Source: Aquabacter sediminis (GTDB lineage Bacteria > Pseudomonadota > Alphaproteobacteria > Rhizobiales > Xanthobacteraceae). Taken from it: a stretch of 64,000 nucleotides of DNA. The stretch spans positions 124,001-188,000 of the forward strand of contig NZ_JARBFX010000007.1 of assembly GCF_028863665.1 (NCBI RefSeq), read 5' to 3'. Below the pieces are notes generated by a model, which saw only the letters and a list, made by a program, of their open reading frames with translations, was not told the origin of the DNA and made no database searches. The translations under genes and the position numbers were made by a program. This document shows, piece by piece, positions 46,469-55,869 of this stretch (position 1 is its first letter; each line of letters begins with the position of its first letter).

Positions 46469-47293
46469 TCAGAAGGTGGGCAGGGTCGGAAGGGGGGTCT
46501 TGAACCACTTCTGATTGATGGCGTCGAGTTCGCCATTGTTCTTCACGAAATACAGGAAGGTGTTGATCCACTGGAGGAAATCCGTGGAGCCACGGCGCAC
46601 GGTGATGCCGTTATACTGGCTGCGCAGCACCAGCTTGCGCTCAATCCCCATGTCCGGATAGGTGCTGGCGAGCTGGGCCCCCACAATGTTGTTGGCGCCG
46701 AGCAGGTCCACCTGGCCGGAGATGAAGGCCTGGGCGGCGGTGGCGTCATCGTCGAAGCGCATGATGGTCGCGCCCTTGGGCACCGAGGCGGTGAGCGCGG
46801 TGTCCTGGGTGGAGGCGCGGGCGACGCCGATCTTCTTGCCGGCGGTCTGCTCGATGGCGGAGACGTCCAGCTTCTTGGGGCCGATCAGCTGGATCTCGAT
46901 GGCCGAATAGGGGATCGAGAACTGCACCTGCTTGGCGCGCTCCGGCGTGATGCCGAAGGTGGCCACCAGCACGTCCACCTTGTTGGTGAGCAGATAGGGA
47001 ATGCGGTTCGGGCCGGTGACCGGGACGATATCCACCTCGACGCCGAGATACTTGCCCATGAGCTTGGCCACGTCGGCATCATAGCCTTCCGGCTTGCCCT
47101 CGGTGTTGAGGAGGCCGAAGGGCGGCAGGTCCACCAGCATGCCCACCGACAGCTTCTTCTTGGAGATGATGTCGTCGAGGGACTGGGCGGCGGCGGGGCC
47201 GTTGGCCAGGCTGAGTGCGCCGGCGGCAAGCGCCGCGACGCCGAGCGCGGCGAAGGTGCGCCGCGTGAGGGTGGCGAGGGACTTCAGGGACAT
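46469..47293 (-). CDS. amino-acid ABC transporter substrate-binding protein
   Basis: The 274-residue periplasmic protein has a signal peptide (basic [20 protein letters not shown], cleaved near AAAQS) and an SBP_bac_3 domain: [34 protein letters not shown] and [19 protein letters not shown]. It should bind a polar amino acid or derivative; the ligand is not assignable. Confidence 0.92.
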   Translation of the reverse strand: MSLKSLATLTRRTFAALGVAALAAGALSLANGPAAAQSLDDIISKKKLSVGMLVDLPPFGLLNTEGKPEGYDADVAKLMGKYLGVEVDIVPVTGPNRIPYLLTNKVDVLVATFGITPERAKQVQFSIPYSAIEIQLIGPKKLDVSAIEQTAGKKIGVARASTQDTALTASVPKGATIMRFDDDATAAQAFISGQVDLLGANNIVGAQLASTYPDMGIERKLVLRSQYNGITVRRGSTDFLQWINTFLYFVKNNGELDAINQKWFKTPLPTLPTF

Positions 47294-47349
47294 CTGCTTT
47301 CCTCCGATTGGCCCTTGGCGGGCGGTGCTTTCACGGGTCCGGGGCCGTC

Positions 47350-48003
47350 TCAGCGCGAGACGGTGCCGAATTTCTTTTCCAGGTGGCGGGAATAGAGGGA
47401 GAGCGGCCAGCACAGCAGGAAGTAGATGCCGGCCACGATGCCGAACACCAGGAAGGGGCTGAACGTGGCGTTGTTGACGATCTGCCCGGCGCGGGTCAGC
47501 TCCACGAAGCCGATGATGGAGGCGAGCGACGTGCTCTTCATCAGCAGCACCAGGAAGCCCACGGTGGGCGCCACCGCGATCTTGGCGGCCTGGGGCAGGA
47601 TCACCTCCTTCAGGCGGGTGAAATAATGCAGGCCGAGCGCGGTGGAGGCCTCCCACTGGCCCTTGGGCACCGCCTGGATGCAGCCGCGCCAGATCTCGCC
47701 CAGGAACGCGGAGGCATTCAGCGTCAGGCCGATGGCGGCAGCCAGAAGCGGGTCCACGGCGGCACCCAGGAGCGTGATGCCGAAGAAGACCAGGAAGAGC
47801 TGCATCAGCAGCGGCGTGCCCTGGAACAGCTGGATATAGGCGATGGCGATGGCCCGCAGCCATGGCCAGGGGGAGGTGCGCGCCAGGGCGACGCCGATGC
47901 CGCCGATCGCCCCGCCCACGAAGGCGATGGCCGAGAGCAGCAGCGTCCAGCGCACCGCCATGAGCAGGAAGATGAATTCAGCGGAGGTGAAGGGACGGAT
48001 CAT
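47350..48003 (-). CDS. amino-acid ABC transporter permease 1
   Basis: This 217-residue HisMQ-type permease has about five helices and the sequence FQGTPLLMQLFLVFFG with EAA-loop ASTALGLHYFTRLKEVILPQA. GGAGGA precedes the ATG. Confidence 0.93.
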   Translation of the reverse strand: MIRPFTSAEFIFLLMAVRWTLLLSAIAFVGGAIGGIGVALARTSPWPWLRAIAIAYIQLFQGTPLLMQLFLVFFGITLLGAAVDPLLAAAIGLTLNASAFLGEIWRGCIQAVPKGQWEASTALGLHYFTRLKEVILPQAAKIAVAPTVGFLVLLMKSTSLASIIGFVELTRAGQIVNNATFSPFLVFGIVAGIYFLLCWPLSLYSRHLEKKFGTVSR

Positions 48004-48013
48004 GGTTTCCTCC

Positions 48014-48688
48014 TCACCGGGCCGCGTCGGTGCGCGCGAACACCATCTTGTAGATGAGTGCGAAGGCACCGGAGAACATGAGGGACATGGCGAGATACAT
48101 GGCGGTGACCACGATGTAGATCTCGAACGAGCGGAAGGTCTGGGACTGAAGATTGTTGGCAATCGCCGTCAATTCTTCCGCCGAGATGGCCGAGACCACG
48201 CTGGAGGTCAGCATCAACAGGATGAACTGGCTGGTGAGCGCCGGATAGATGGCTTTCAGCGCCGGGAAGATGACCACATAGGAGAAGACCTGGAGCGGCT
48301 TCAGCCCCAAGGCGAGCCCCGCCTCGATCTGCCCCTTATGGATGGTCTCGATGCCCGCCCGCACGATCTCGGTGGCATAGGCGCCCACATTGACCACCAT
48401 GGCGAGGAGCGCCGCCTCATTGGCATCGAGCCGGATGCCGACCCGCGGCAGGCCGAAGAAGATGAGGAAGATCTGCACCAGGAAGGGCGTGTTGCGGATC
48501 ACCTCCACATAGACGTCCACCAGCCAGCGCACCGGGCGGGGGCCGGCGGTCTTGCCGAGCGCGCAGACGATGGCCACCACGAGGCCGATGCCCATGGCCA
48601 TGGCGGACAGGCGGATGGTGAGCCAGGCGCCGAGGAGAAGCTCGGGCCAATAATTGAAGACTTCGCCGAACTGGAACACATAGGTCAT
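48014..48688 (-). CDS. amino-acid ABC transporter permease 2
   Basis: The 224-residue HisMQ-type permease has VIRNTPFLVQIFLIFFGLP and EAGLALGLKPLQVFSYVVI. It probably pairs with permease 1. Its ATG overlaps the lacI stop as ATGA, and permease 1 follows after 10 bases. Confidence 0.93.
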   Translation of the reverse strand: MTYVFQFGEVFNYWPELLLGAWLTIRLSAMAMGIGLVVAIVCALGKTAGPRPVRWLVDVYVEVIRNTPFLVQIFLIFFGLPRVGIRLDANEAALLAMVVNVGAYATEIVRAGIETIHKGQIEAGLALGLKPLQVFSYVVIFPALKAIYPALTSQFILLMLTSSVVSAISAEELTAIANNLQSQTFRSFEIYIVVTAMYLAMSLMFSGAFALIYKMVFARTDAAR

Positions 48689-49989
48689 GGCCGAGAGCGG
48701 TCCTTGGCGCTTTCCGTGCTGCGGCCTTTTCCGTTTCCCTTGCCGGTGGCGCGGGGAGCGGGGCGGGACGGGGCGTGGGAGAGGGACGGGGCGGCACGCG
48801 CCCCGCAGGACTGGCGGATGATGAGCCGCGGGGGGACGATGATCTCTTCGCTGGGCAGGTCCGGCGCCGCCACACGGCGCAGCAGCAGGCGCGCCGCCTC
48901 CCGGCCCACGAGGCGCGGATCGGTGGTGAAGGTGGTGAGCGCGGGGCGATGAAGGGCGGCCTCGGTGACGTCGTCGCAGCCCACCACCGCCACGTCGACG
49001 CCGGGCTCGAGGCCCCGTTCGGTCAAGGCGAGCATGACGCCCAGCGCCACGATGTCGTTGTAGCAGACCACGGCGGTGGGGTGATCGGGGCCGGCGAACA
49101 GGTCGCGGGCCACCGCATAGCCCGACAGGCGGTCCAGCACCGCGCAGGGCACGATGGGGCCGGCCTTCAGCTTGTGTCGCTTCAGCGCCCGGCGGAAGCC
49201 GGCAAGGCGCTCGGAGAGCGGCGCGATGCGGCGCACGCCGCCGATGAAGCCGATATGGGTATGACCGAGGCCGATCAGGTGCTCGGTCACCATCTCCATG
49301 CCGGCGGCATAATCGGGGCCCACATAATCGCCCTGGAAGCCATCCACCCGCCGCTGCGCCATGACGCAGGGCAGACCGGCGCAATGGGCCTCCTCCAGCA
49401 CCTCGGCGGTGGTGTTTTCCGCAGGCACCAGGATGAGGCCGTCGACACCGTGCTCCTGCATGCGGACCAGCACCCGGCGCTGGCGGTTCGCGTCCTCGGC
49501 GGTGTTGGTGATGAAGGCCACATAGCCTTCCGCGTCCAGCACCTCGTCGATGCCGGCGGTGAGCTGGGAATAATTGGGGGTGATGATTTCGCACAGGACG
49601 AGGCCGAGCGTGCAGGAGGCACCCGAGCGCAGGTTCGCCGCACGGCGATTATAGACATAGCCGAGCTCGGCCATGGCCGCGTCCACCTTGCGGCGGGTCT
49701 CGTCCTTCACCAGCGGACTCTTGCGCAGGACCAGCGAAACGGTGGCGCGGGAGACGCCCGCAAAGGCGGCGATGTCATTGAGCGTGACGCGCGGGGGATG
49801 GCCGCCGGGGCCGGCGCGCAAGACCGTCGCTCCACCCACCGGATCGTGTGTGGCGGGCGCAGGCAAGGCATTGGTCGTGCTACGCTTTTTGGGCGGCACG
49901 GGCGGCTCCTCGGTCGGGTTTCCGAACGCCGCGTTGTTCTGTTCTGGTGCGGCGGGACCGTCTTTAGGAAGGCCGGCCGGGGTCGTCAA
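48685..49989 (-). CDS. LacI-family transcriptional regulator
   Basis: The 434-residue repressor has a helix-turn-helix at about residues 67-95 (VTLNDIAAFAGVSRATVSLVL) and a periplasmic-binding-like effector domain. It is longer than usual: about 65 residues precede the HTH and about 40 basic Gly/Lys/Pro residues follow. The start is uncertain; TTG 49989 gives this length and a TTG closer to the HTH is possible. It is the first gene of the amino-acid ABC operon and probably regulates it. Confidence 0.85.
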   Translation of the reverse strand: MTTPAGLPKDGPAAPEQNNAAFGNPTEEPPVPPKKRSTTNALPAPATHDPVGGATVLRAGPGGHPPRVTLNDIAAFAGVSRATVSLVLRKSPLVKDETRRKVDAAMAELGYVYNRRAANLRSGASCTLGLVLCEIITPNYSQLTAGIDEVLDAEGYVAFITNTAEDANRQRRVLVRMQEHGVDGLILVPAENTTAEVLEEAHCAGLPCVMAQRRVDGFQGDYVGPDYAAGMEMVTEHLIGLGHTHIGFIGGVRRIAPLSERLAGFRRALKRHKLKAGPIVPCAVLDRLSGYAVARDLFAGPDHPTAVVCYNDIVALGVMLALTERGLEPGVDVAVVGCDDVTEAALHRPALTTFTTDPRLVGREAARLLLRRVAAPDLPSEEIIVPPRLIIRQSCGARAAPSLSHAPSRPAPRATGKGNGKGRSTESAKDRSRP

Positions 49990-49997
49990 CGGAAAAA

Positions 49998-50011
49998 TTA
50001 GATCGATCTAA
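49998..50011. promoter_or_regulatory. LacI-type operator candidate 1
   Basis: TTAGATCGATCTAA is a perfect 14-bp palindrome just upstream of lacI, with the central CG typical of LacI-family operators. Confidence 0.7.
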
Positions 50012-50168
50012 AGCAGGGCAGGGCGATCCGGTCACGCTGCGATGCGGGAAGTGTTCGAAAAGGCGTAGGAATTGCCTAATTTAAAGCGGGTTGACATTTT
50101 TAAGGGGGCGCAGGGCTGGTTTCCCGCGCTCAGGGCGCCGACGGATCGGCCGCGAATCCGCCATTCCT

Positions 50169-50180
50169 TGGATCGATCCA
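50169..50180. promoter_or_regulatory. LacI-type operator candidate 2
   Basis: TGGATCGATCCA, a 12-bp palindrome sharing the GATCGATC core of candidate 1, lies 170 bp further upstream. A second site could allow looping. Confidence 0.55.
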
Positions 50181-50230
50181 TACGGTGAGCCCCGCCTTCG
50201 GCCACCTGCGAAAAAGCCGCGCGCCCAGAC

Positions 50231-50275
50231 AGCTCGCCCATGCCGCTCGCCAAGGTCGCTCGCCCAGGTCGCTTG
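50231..50275. repeat. 13-bp imperfect tandem repeat, about 3.5 copies
   Basis: Units AGCTCGCCCATGC, CGCTCGCCAAGGT, CGCTCGCCCAGGT and a partial CGCTTG start at 50231, 50244, 50257 and 50270. Confidence 0.75.
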
Positions 50276-50404
50276 CGGCCAGGCGGCGTCAATTCCCGTG
50301 GGACCCCGCCTTTCGGCGCAAGGTCGCGGGCCGGCGTCTTGGGGGGCGAGAAGGCGGACCGCTGCCGCCCTCTCGCGTCGGCCCAAGGCCCAAGGGGACG
50401 GGAT

Positions 50405-50830
50405 TCAGCCCGCCCGGCCGGTCACATAAGCCCGCCAGCCGCCAAGCGCCGTGATCTCCAGCGCGCCATCCACGGCATAGGCTTCGCACAGGAAGCCGGG
50501 CACTTGCGTCCCGTCTTCCAAGGTCAGCTTGCCGATGCCAAGCGGCGCCGGGATGCGCTCAACGAAGCGGCCGAAGGCATCCGGCGGCAGGGCCCACACC
50601 TCCACGTCGAGGCCAGGCCCGGAAAAGCCCGGCGTGCGCACGAGGCCGGGCTTGGGCGGAGTGGTGTCGGGCAGCACATAGAGCCGGTAGTCCGGCGCCG
50701 TGCGGCAGCGGCGCAGCAGTTCGCCGCCCGATCCCGTCAGTTCGCCATTGAGCGGCATGCCGGTCAGATGGGCGCCCACCACCGCGAGGGGCAGGCGATC
50801 GGCCGTTTGGGTGTGCGTCGTCGCGCTCAT
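50405..50830 (-). CDS. free-standing allophanate hydrolase C-terminal domain
   Basis: The 141-residue protein matches the C-terminal domain of allophanate hydrolase (AtzF/DUR1 type): LAVVGAHLTGMPLNGEL near the start, LPPDAFGRFVERIPAPLGIG and PGFLCEAYA later. In full-length enzymes this domain follows an amidase domain and decarboxylates N-carboxycarbamate. Here no amidase domain is fused or adjacent. Its ATGA overlap with the carboxylase keeps it in the operon. The amidase half must be encoded elsewhere or be replaced. Confidence 0.85.
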   Translation of the reverse strand: MSATTHTQTADRLPLAVVGAHLTGMPLNGELTGSGGELLRRCRTAPDYRLYVLPDTTPPKPGLVRTPGFSGPGLDVEVWALPPDAFGRFVERIPAPLGIGKLTLEDGTQVPGFLCEAYAVDGALEITALGGWRAYVTGRAG

Positions 50831-53800
50831 GCCAGACCCTCCAGGACAGCGACCACGTCGCCTGTGCGCACGGTGCGGCCGGGCTGGATGCGGATGTCCC
50901 GCACGCGGCCCGGTGCATGGGCGGTGATGGAGATTTCCATTTTCATGGATTCGATGATCGCCAGCGTCTGCCCCGCCGCCACGGCGGCGCCGGGCTCCAC
51001 CAGCACTTTCCACACATTGCCGGGCACATTGGCGCTGACCCCGAAGCAGCCCTCGGGGATCTCGCCCTTCTCTCCGCCCAGCACGCCTTCGTCGGCCACG
51101 AAGCTGTCGAGCCCCTGCTCCTTCCAATGGGCGCGCTCCGCATCGAAGGCCGCTTGCTGGCGGGTCTTGAAGGCGGAGATGTCGCCGGCATTGGCGGCCA
51201 GCATGGCGGCATAGTCGCCATAGGAGAAGGCGGTCTCCTCGATGGAGACCGGATAGGCCCCATGGGGGAAGGCGGCGCGGGCCTCCTTCAATTCCCGATG
51301 GTCCACGGGGAAGAAGCGGATCTGGTCGAAGAAGCGCAGCAGCCAGGGGGTGCCCGGCGCGAACTCCCGCGTCGCCCGCCAGGTGTTCCAGACCTGGATG
51401 GTGCGGCCGAACAGCTGGTAGCCGCCCGGCCCCTCCATGCCGTAGATGCACATATAGGCGCCGCCGATGCCCACCGCGTTTTCCGGGGTCCAGGTGCGGG
51501 CCGGATTGTACTTGGTGGTCACCAGTCGATGGCGCGGGTCCACGGGGGTGGCGACCGGCGCGCCGAGATACACATCGCCGAGGCCCAGCACCAGATAGGC
51601 GGCGTCGAACACCACCTTGCGCACCGCCGCCTCGTCCTCCAGCCCGTTGATGCGGCGGATGAACTCGATGTTGGAGGGGCACCAGGGCGCATTGGGGCGC
51701 ACCAGCTCCTGATACTTGCGCATGGCCAGCTGCGCGTCCTCGTCATTCCAGGACAGGGGCAGGTGCACGATGCGGCTCGGCACCACCACGTCCTCGGCGC
51801 GGGGCAGGGACCGCTCGATTTCGTCCAGAAGCCCGATGAGCCGGGTGCGCGTCATGGCGCGGCCGTCATAATGGAGCTGGAGCGAGCGGATGCCGGGCGT
51901 GAGGTCGATCAGGCCCGGCACCTTCTCCCGCGCCACCGCCTCCGCCAGCAGATGGGCGCGCAGGCGAAGGGCGATGTCCAGCTTCATGTCGCCGAACTCG
52001 ACCAGCAAATTGTCGTCGCCCTGCCGGCGATAGACCACCTCCACAGGCCCGTCGGTGCGGCGCGCGAGGATGGGCGAGCCCACCTCTTCGCCCGCCCGCT
52101 TCACCGCCGGCCCGGCCACGGGATCGTCGCGACGGGGGAGGGGATGGAAGCGGACCCGGTCGCCGGGCTTCAGCTGGCCCATCTTCCATTGCTCGTCCCG
52201 GGCAATCACCGCCGGGCAGACGAAGCCGCCCAGCGAGGGGCCGTCCGGGCCGAGGATTATGGGCATGTCGCCGGTAAAGTCGATGGCGCCCACCGCATAG
52301 GCATTGTCATGGAGGTTGGAGGGGTGGAGCCCCGCCTCCCCGCCATCGGTCCGCGCCCAGCGGGGCGTCGGGCCGATGAGACGCACACCCGTGCGGGCAC
52401 TGTTGAAATGCACCTCGTAGGCGGCGCTGAAGAGGTCGTCGATGTCTTCGTCCTGGAAGAAGTCCGGGGCGCCGTGGGGGCCGTAGAGGACGCCGATCTC
52501 CCAGTCCGATGTCAGCGCCGCCGCCGGCGACGCCACCGTCGCAGGCAGAGGCGGCCGGCGGCTCTCCGCCACCAGATGGAGGACGTCACCGCCCTTCAGC
52601 GTGCCGGTGGCGTGGCCGCCAAACTGGCCCAGCGCAAAGGTGGCGCGCGAGCCTAGCACTTCCGGCACGTCGAAGCCGCCGCGCACCGCGAGATAGGTGC
52701 GCTGGCCCGGCCCTGAGATGGCACCCACCGCCAGCACCTGCCCCGCTTTCACCGGGAAGGCGGCATCATGGGGCACGGGCACGCCATCGAGGGTCGCCGG
52801 CATATGTGCGCCCGCCAGCGCCACGTCCGCGCCCGTGTGGAAGCGCAAGGTGGGGCCGTTGACGGTCAGTTCCAGCGCCGGCAGCGTCTCGCCATTGCCA
52901 ACCAATGCATTGGCGCGGGCGAAGGAGCGCGGGTCCATGGGGCCGGAGGGCGGCACGCCCACATGCCAGAGGGTGAGCCGCCCCGGCAATTCCTGGATGG
53001 AGGATTGGGCGCCGGGGGTGAGCACCTCGATGCTTTCGGGCGCGAAGGCAAAATCCTTCAGCGCGGTGGTGGCCACATCGCCGGAGGCGAGCAGGTCCGA
53101 GGCGGCAATGGCTTTCAGATAGGCCAGATTCGTCTCGATGCCGCAGACGGAGGTCGCCTCCAGCGCCGCCTTGAGGGCCGCGATCGCGGCCGGCCGGTCG
53201 GTGCCGGAAACGATGATCTTGGCCAGCATCGGGTCGTAGAAGGGGGTGACCTCCGTGCCCGTCTCCACCCAGGTGTCGATGCGCGCCGCGTCGGGGAAAC
53301 GCACCTGCGTCAGGAGGCCGGCGCTCGGCTGGAAATTGGCGTGGGGGATCTCCGCATAGAGGCGCACCTCCATGGCGGCGCCCTTGGGCACCAGCGGGGT
53401 GGCGGGGATCGCATCCTCTCCCGCCGCCTGCCGGATCATCCATTCCACGAGATCAATGCCGAACACCGCCTCGGTGACGGGATGCTCCACCTGGAGGCGG
53501 GTGTTCACCTCCAGGAAATAGAAATCGTCCCGCGCCGGATCATAGATGAACTCCACCGTGCCGGCGGAGGCATAGGACACCGCCTCCCCGAGCCGCACCG
53601 CCGCCGCATGGAGCCGGGCGCGGGTGGCGTCGGGCAGAAGGGGGGCGGGGGTCTCCTCCACCACCTTCTGGTTTCGCCGCTGGAGCGAGCAGTCGCGCTC
53701 GCCGAGCGCCACCACCCGGCCTTTGCCGTCGCCGAAAATCTGCACTTCCACATGCCGCGCCTTGGCGACGAAGCGCTCCAGATAGACGCGGGCATCGCCG

Positions 53801-54372
53801 AAGCTCGCCCGGGCCGTGCGCTGGACGCGGGCGAAGGTCTCGGCCAGCTCCTCCGGCGTGGCGCAGAGCTGCATGCCGATGCCGCCGCCGCCCGCCGTGC
53901 TCTTGAGCATCACCGGATAGGTGATGGCCTCGGCCCCCGCGAGGGCCGCCTCCACGTCCTCCAGCAGCCCGGTGCCCGGCAGAAGCGGCACGCCGCTTTG
54001 CTGCGCGATCTCACGGGCGGTGTGCTTGAGGCCGAAGGCGGTCAGGTGCGCGGGCTTGGGGCCGATGAAGGTGATGCCGGCCGCGGCGAGCTTCTCCGCG
54101 AAGCCCACATTCTCTGACAGGAAGCCATAGCCGGGATGCACCGCCTCCGCCCCCGTGGCGCGGCAGGCGGCGATCACTGCCTCCACGTCAAGATAGGACT
54201 GGGCGGCGGGCGCCGGGCCGAGGCGCACCGCCTCGTCCGCATCGAGCACGGGCCGCGTGAAGCGGTCCGCGTCGGAATAGACGGCGACGGATGAAATGCC
54301 CATCCGGCGCAAGGTTCGGGTGATCCGGCCGGCGATTTCGCCCCGGTTGGCAATCAGGACCTTCTTGAACAT
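50827..54372 (-). CDS. biotin-dependent urea/guanidine carboxylase
   Basis: This 1181-residue enzyme has a biotin carboxylase domain (about 1-450: KVLIANRGEIAGRITRTL, HPGYGFLSENVGFAE, KSTAGGGGIGM). Two carboxyltransferase halves of KipA/KipI type follow (about 470-1030, with PSGPMDPRSFARANALVGN). A biotinyl domain ends it with biotin lysine in ESMKME. Enzymes of this family carboxylate urea or guanidine. The guanidine-I riboswitch and the two adjacent deiminase-like genes favour guanidine, giving carboxyguanidine. It begins three bases after the preceding gene. Confidence 0.92.
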   Translation of the reverse strand: MFKKVLIANRGEIAGRITRTLRRMGISSVAVYSDADRFTRPVLDADEAVRLGPAPAAQSYLDVEAVIAACRATGAEAVHPGYGFLSENVGFAEKLAAAGITFIGPKPAHLTAFGLKHTAREIAQQSGVPLLPGTGLLEDVEAALAGAEAITYPVMLKSTAGGGGIGMQLCATPEELAETFARVQRTARASFGDARVYLERFVAKARHVEVQIFGDGKGRVVALGERDCSLQRRNQKVVEETPAPLLPDATRARLHAAAVRLGEAVSYASAGTVEFIYDPARDDFYFLEVNTRLQVEHPVTEAVFGIDLVEWMIRQAAGEDAIPATPLVPKGAAMEVRLYAEIPHANFQPSAGLLTQVRFPDAARIDTWVETGTEVTPFYDPMLAKIIVSGTDRPAAIAALKAALEATSVCGIETNLAYLKAIAASDLLASGDVATTALKDFAFAPESIEVLTPGAQSSIQELPGRLTLWHVGVPPSGPMDPRSFARANALVGNGETLPALELTVNGPTLRFHTGADVALAGAHMPATLDGVPVPHDAAFPVKAGQVLAVGAISGPGQRTYLAVRGGFDVPEVLGSRATFALGQFGGHATGTLKGGDVLHLVAESRRPPLPATVASPAAALTSDWEIGVLYGPHGAPDFFQDEDIDDLFSAAYEVHFNSARTGVRLIGPTPRWARTDGGEAGLHPSNLHDNAYAVGAIDFTGDMPIILGPDGPSLGGFVCPAVIARDEQWKMGQLKPGDRVRFHPLPRRDDPVAGPAVKRAGEEVGSPILARRTDGPVEVVYRRQGDDNLLVEFGDMKLDIALRLRAHLLAEAVAREKVPGLIDLTPGIRSLQLHYDGRAMTRTRLIGLLDEIERSLPRAEDVVVPSRIVHLPLSWNDEDAQLAMRKYQELVRPNAPWCPSNIEFIRRINGLEDEAAVRKVVFDAAYLVLGLGDVYLGAPVATPVDPRHRLVTTKYNPARTWTPENAVGIGGAYMCIYGMEGPGGYQLFGRTIQVWNTWRATREFAPGTPWLLRFFDQIRFFPVDHRELKEARAAFPHGAYPVSIEETAFSYGDYAAMLAANAGDISAFKTRQQAAFDAERAHWKEQGLDSFVADEGVLGGEKGEIPEGCFGVSANVPGNVWKVLVEPGAAVAAGQTLAIIESMKMEISITAHAPGRVRDIRIQPGRTVRTGDVVAVLEGLA

Positions 54373-54375
54373 GGC

Positions 54376-55038
54376 TCAGCCCTTGTCCGCCGCAAACACC
54401 AGGACGCGGATGGGGGTGGGGTTGAAGCCATTGCAGGGATTGTTGATCTGCGGGCAGTTGGAGATGACGCACAAGACGTCCATCTCGGCTTTGAGCTCCA
54501 CATAGTCGCCGGGCTTCGACACGCCGTCGACAATGGCGAGGTTCCCCGAGGACTCCACCGGGACATTCATGAAGAAGTTGATGTTCGGCACGATGTCCCG
54601 CTTGGACATGCCGTGCTTGGCCACCTCAATGGCGAAGTTTTCCCGGCAGGCATGGAGATAGCGGGTGTGCTGGCCGAAGCGCACCGTGTTGCTCTCGCAC
54701 GAGCAGGCGCCCGCCGAGGTGTCGTGGCGCCCGCAGGTGTCGGCGGTCACGGTAAGCATGAGGCGGCCCTCATTGGATATGAGGCGGGTGCCGGTGCTCA
54801 CATAGGCCGAGCCCTGGACCCGCAGCGTATCCTGGGAGGAATAGCGCTCGGCGAAATTGTCGGCGCGGTAGAACAGGGTGTCCACCGCCTGCTGGCCTTC
54901 CAGGTCGATGATGCGAATGGACTGGCCGCGCTTGACGAGGCCCGACCAGGGCGCCTCGGCGGGAATGTCATGCACCTGGACGGCATCCTTGGGATCGCGC
55001 ACCGGGGCGGCGAAGAAGCCGGAGAGACGGTTCGACAT
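54376..55038 (-). CDS. urea-amidolyase-associated protein (DUF1989), probable carboxyguanidine deiminase subunit
   Basis: The 220-residue protein has the DUF1989 pattern: VKRGQSIRIIDLEGQQAVDT, CGRHDTSAGACSCESN, RENFAIEVAKHGMSKRDI and INFFMNVPV. Members next to guanidine carboxylase form a heteromeric carboxyguanidine deiminase (CgdAB), turning carboxyguanidine into allophanate and ammonia. The many conserved cysteines and histidines fit metal binding. Which Cgd letter applies I cannot say. Confidence 0.88.
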   Translation of the reverse strand: MSNRLSGFFAAPVRDPKDAVQVHDIPAEAPWSGLVKRGQSIRIIDLEGQQAVDTLFYRADNFAERYSSQDTLRVQGSAYVSTGTRLISNEGRLMLTVTADTCGRHDTSAGACSCESNTVRFGQHTRYLHACRENFAIEVAKHGMSKRDIVPNINFFMNVPVESSGNLAIVDGVSKPGDYVELKAEMDVLCVISNCPQINNPCNGFNPTPIRVLVFAADKG

Positions 55039-55048
55039 GTTGGCCTCC

Positions 55049-55858
55049 TCAGCGCTTCAGGTTCTGGAAGCCGCGCCGGGCTTCGGGCGTGGCGGTGCGG
55101 CACAGATCGTCCGGGCCGGGCTTGTCGAGGGCGAAGCGGATCACTTCCACGGGCTTGGGGTCGTAGATGGGGTTGGGGTCCAGCGGATGGGGGCAGTTGG
55201 AGAGCGCGATCATCACCGGCATCTCGGCCCTCAGGTCCACGAAGTCGCCGGCCACGCGCGGCGTGCCCGCCCACACGAAGGTGCCGGCTTCGTCCGTGCG
55301 CACGGGAGCGAAGAAGGAGATGCACGGCGGCACGTCACGCTTTTCCAGGCCCAGCTTGAGGGCGGCGAGGGTGAAGTTGTCCCGCGTGTTGCGCAGCGTC
55401 TCCTTGCCATAGCGCTTGCGGTTGGAGGCTGGCGTCGAGCCCCCCATCAGCGCGTCATGGGCGCATGTGGTGTCCTCGGTGAGAGAGAACATCACCCGCC
55501 CCATGTCCGAGAACAGCACGCGCCCCTTGCCGAGCGCCGCGGTCCACTGGACCTTGATGGTGTCGGCATAGTTCAGCCGCTCGGACGTGTCGCCCGCGTT
55601 CCAGGCGATCATGGAGACGCAGCTCTCCCCTTCCAGGAGGGAGATGCGCAGCGTCTCGCCGGCTCTCAGGGTAGCGGTCCAGTACCAGCCGCCGGGAATG
55701 GTCTCCCGCCGGAGCTTTCCGGGGGGCAGCAGGGCGGTTCCCCGCTCGGTGGGTGGGGGAAGTTCCAGCGGGGCCTTGCCCTGGCCGGCGGCTTTGAGGG
55801 CCTCGTAATTGCGCCGGTTCTGCTCGATCCGGGCCAGGCTGTCTTCGCGCGCGGTCAT
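55049..55858 (-). CDS. urea-amidolyase-associated protein (DUF1989), second probable deiminase subunit
   Basis: The 269-residue paralog has IPGGWYWTATLRAGETLRIS, DTTCAHDALMGG, RDNFTLAALKLGLEKRDV and ISFFAPVR, with a late ALSNCPHPLDP. It pairs with the smaller DUF1989 protein in CgdAB. An N-terminal helical segment (residues 1-35) is extra. It starts 11 bases after the ATPase stop. Confidence 0.88.
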   Translation of the reverse strand: MTAREDSLARIEQNRRNYEALKAAGQGKAPLELPPPTERGTALLPPGKLRRETIPGGWYWTATLRAGETLRISLLEGESCVSMIAWNAGDTSERLNYADTIKVQWTAALGKGRVLFSDMGRVMFSLTEDTTCAHDALMGGSTPASNRKRYGKETLRNTRDNFTLAALKLGLEKRDVPPCISFFAPVRTDEAGTFVWAGTPRVAGDFVDLRAEMPVMIALSNCPHPLDPNPIYDPKPVEVIRFALDKPGPDDLCRTATPEARRGFQNLKR

Positions 55859-55869
55859 GTCGTCTCTCC

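Larger units (their letters stand above)
49990..50404. other. intergenic region upstream of lacI
   Basis: This 415-base region between the guanidine operon's end and lacI contains two GATCGATC-cored palindromes and a 13-bp tandem repeat. A TTGACA at 50091 on the plus strand has no matching -10. Confidence 0.6.

Noticed and set aside
50091-50125. Plus-strand sigma-70 promoter from TTGACA at 50091
   Set aside because: No -10-like hexamer at 16-18 bases and no plus-strand gene downstream.
50827-54372. Plain urea carboxylase with full urea amidolyase
   Set aside because: The amidase domain is absent and the guanidine-I riboswitch leads the operon, so guanidine is the better reading.
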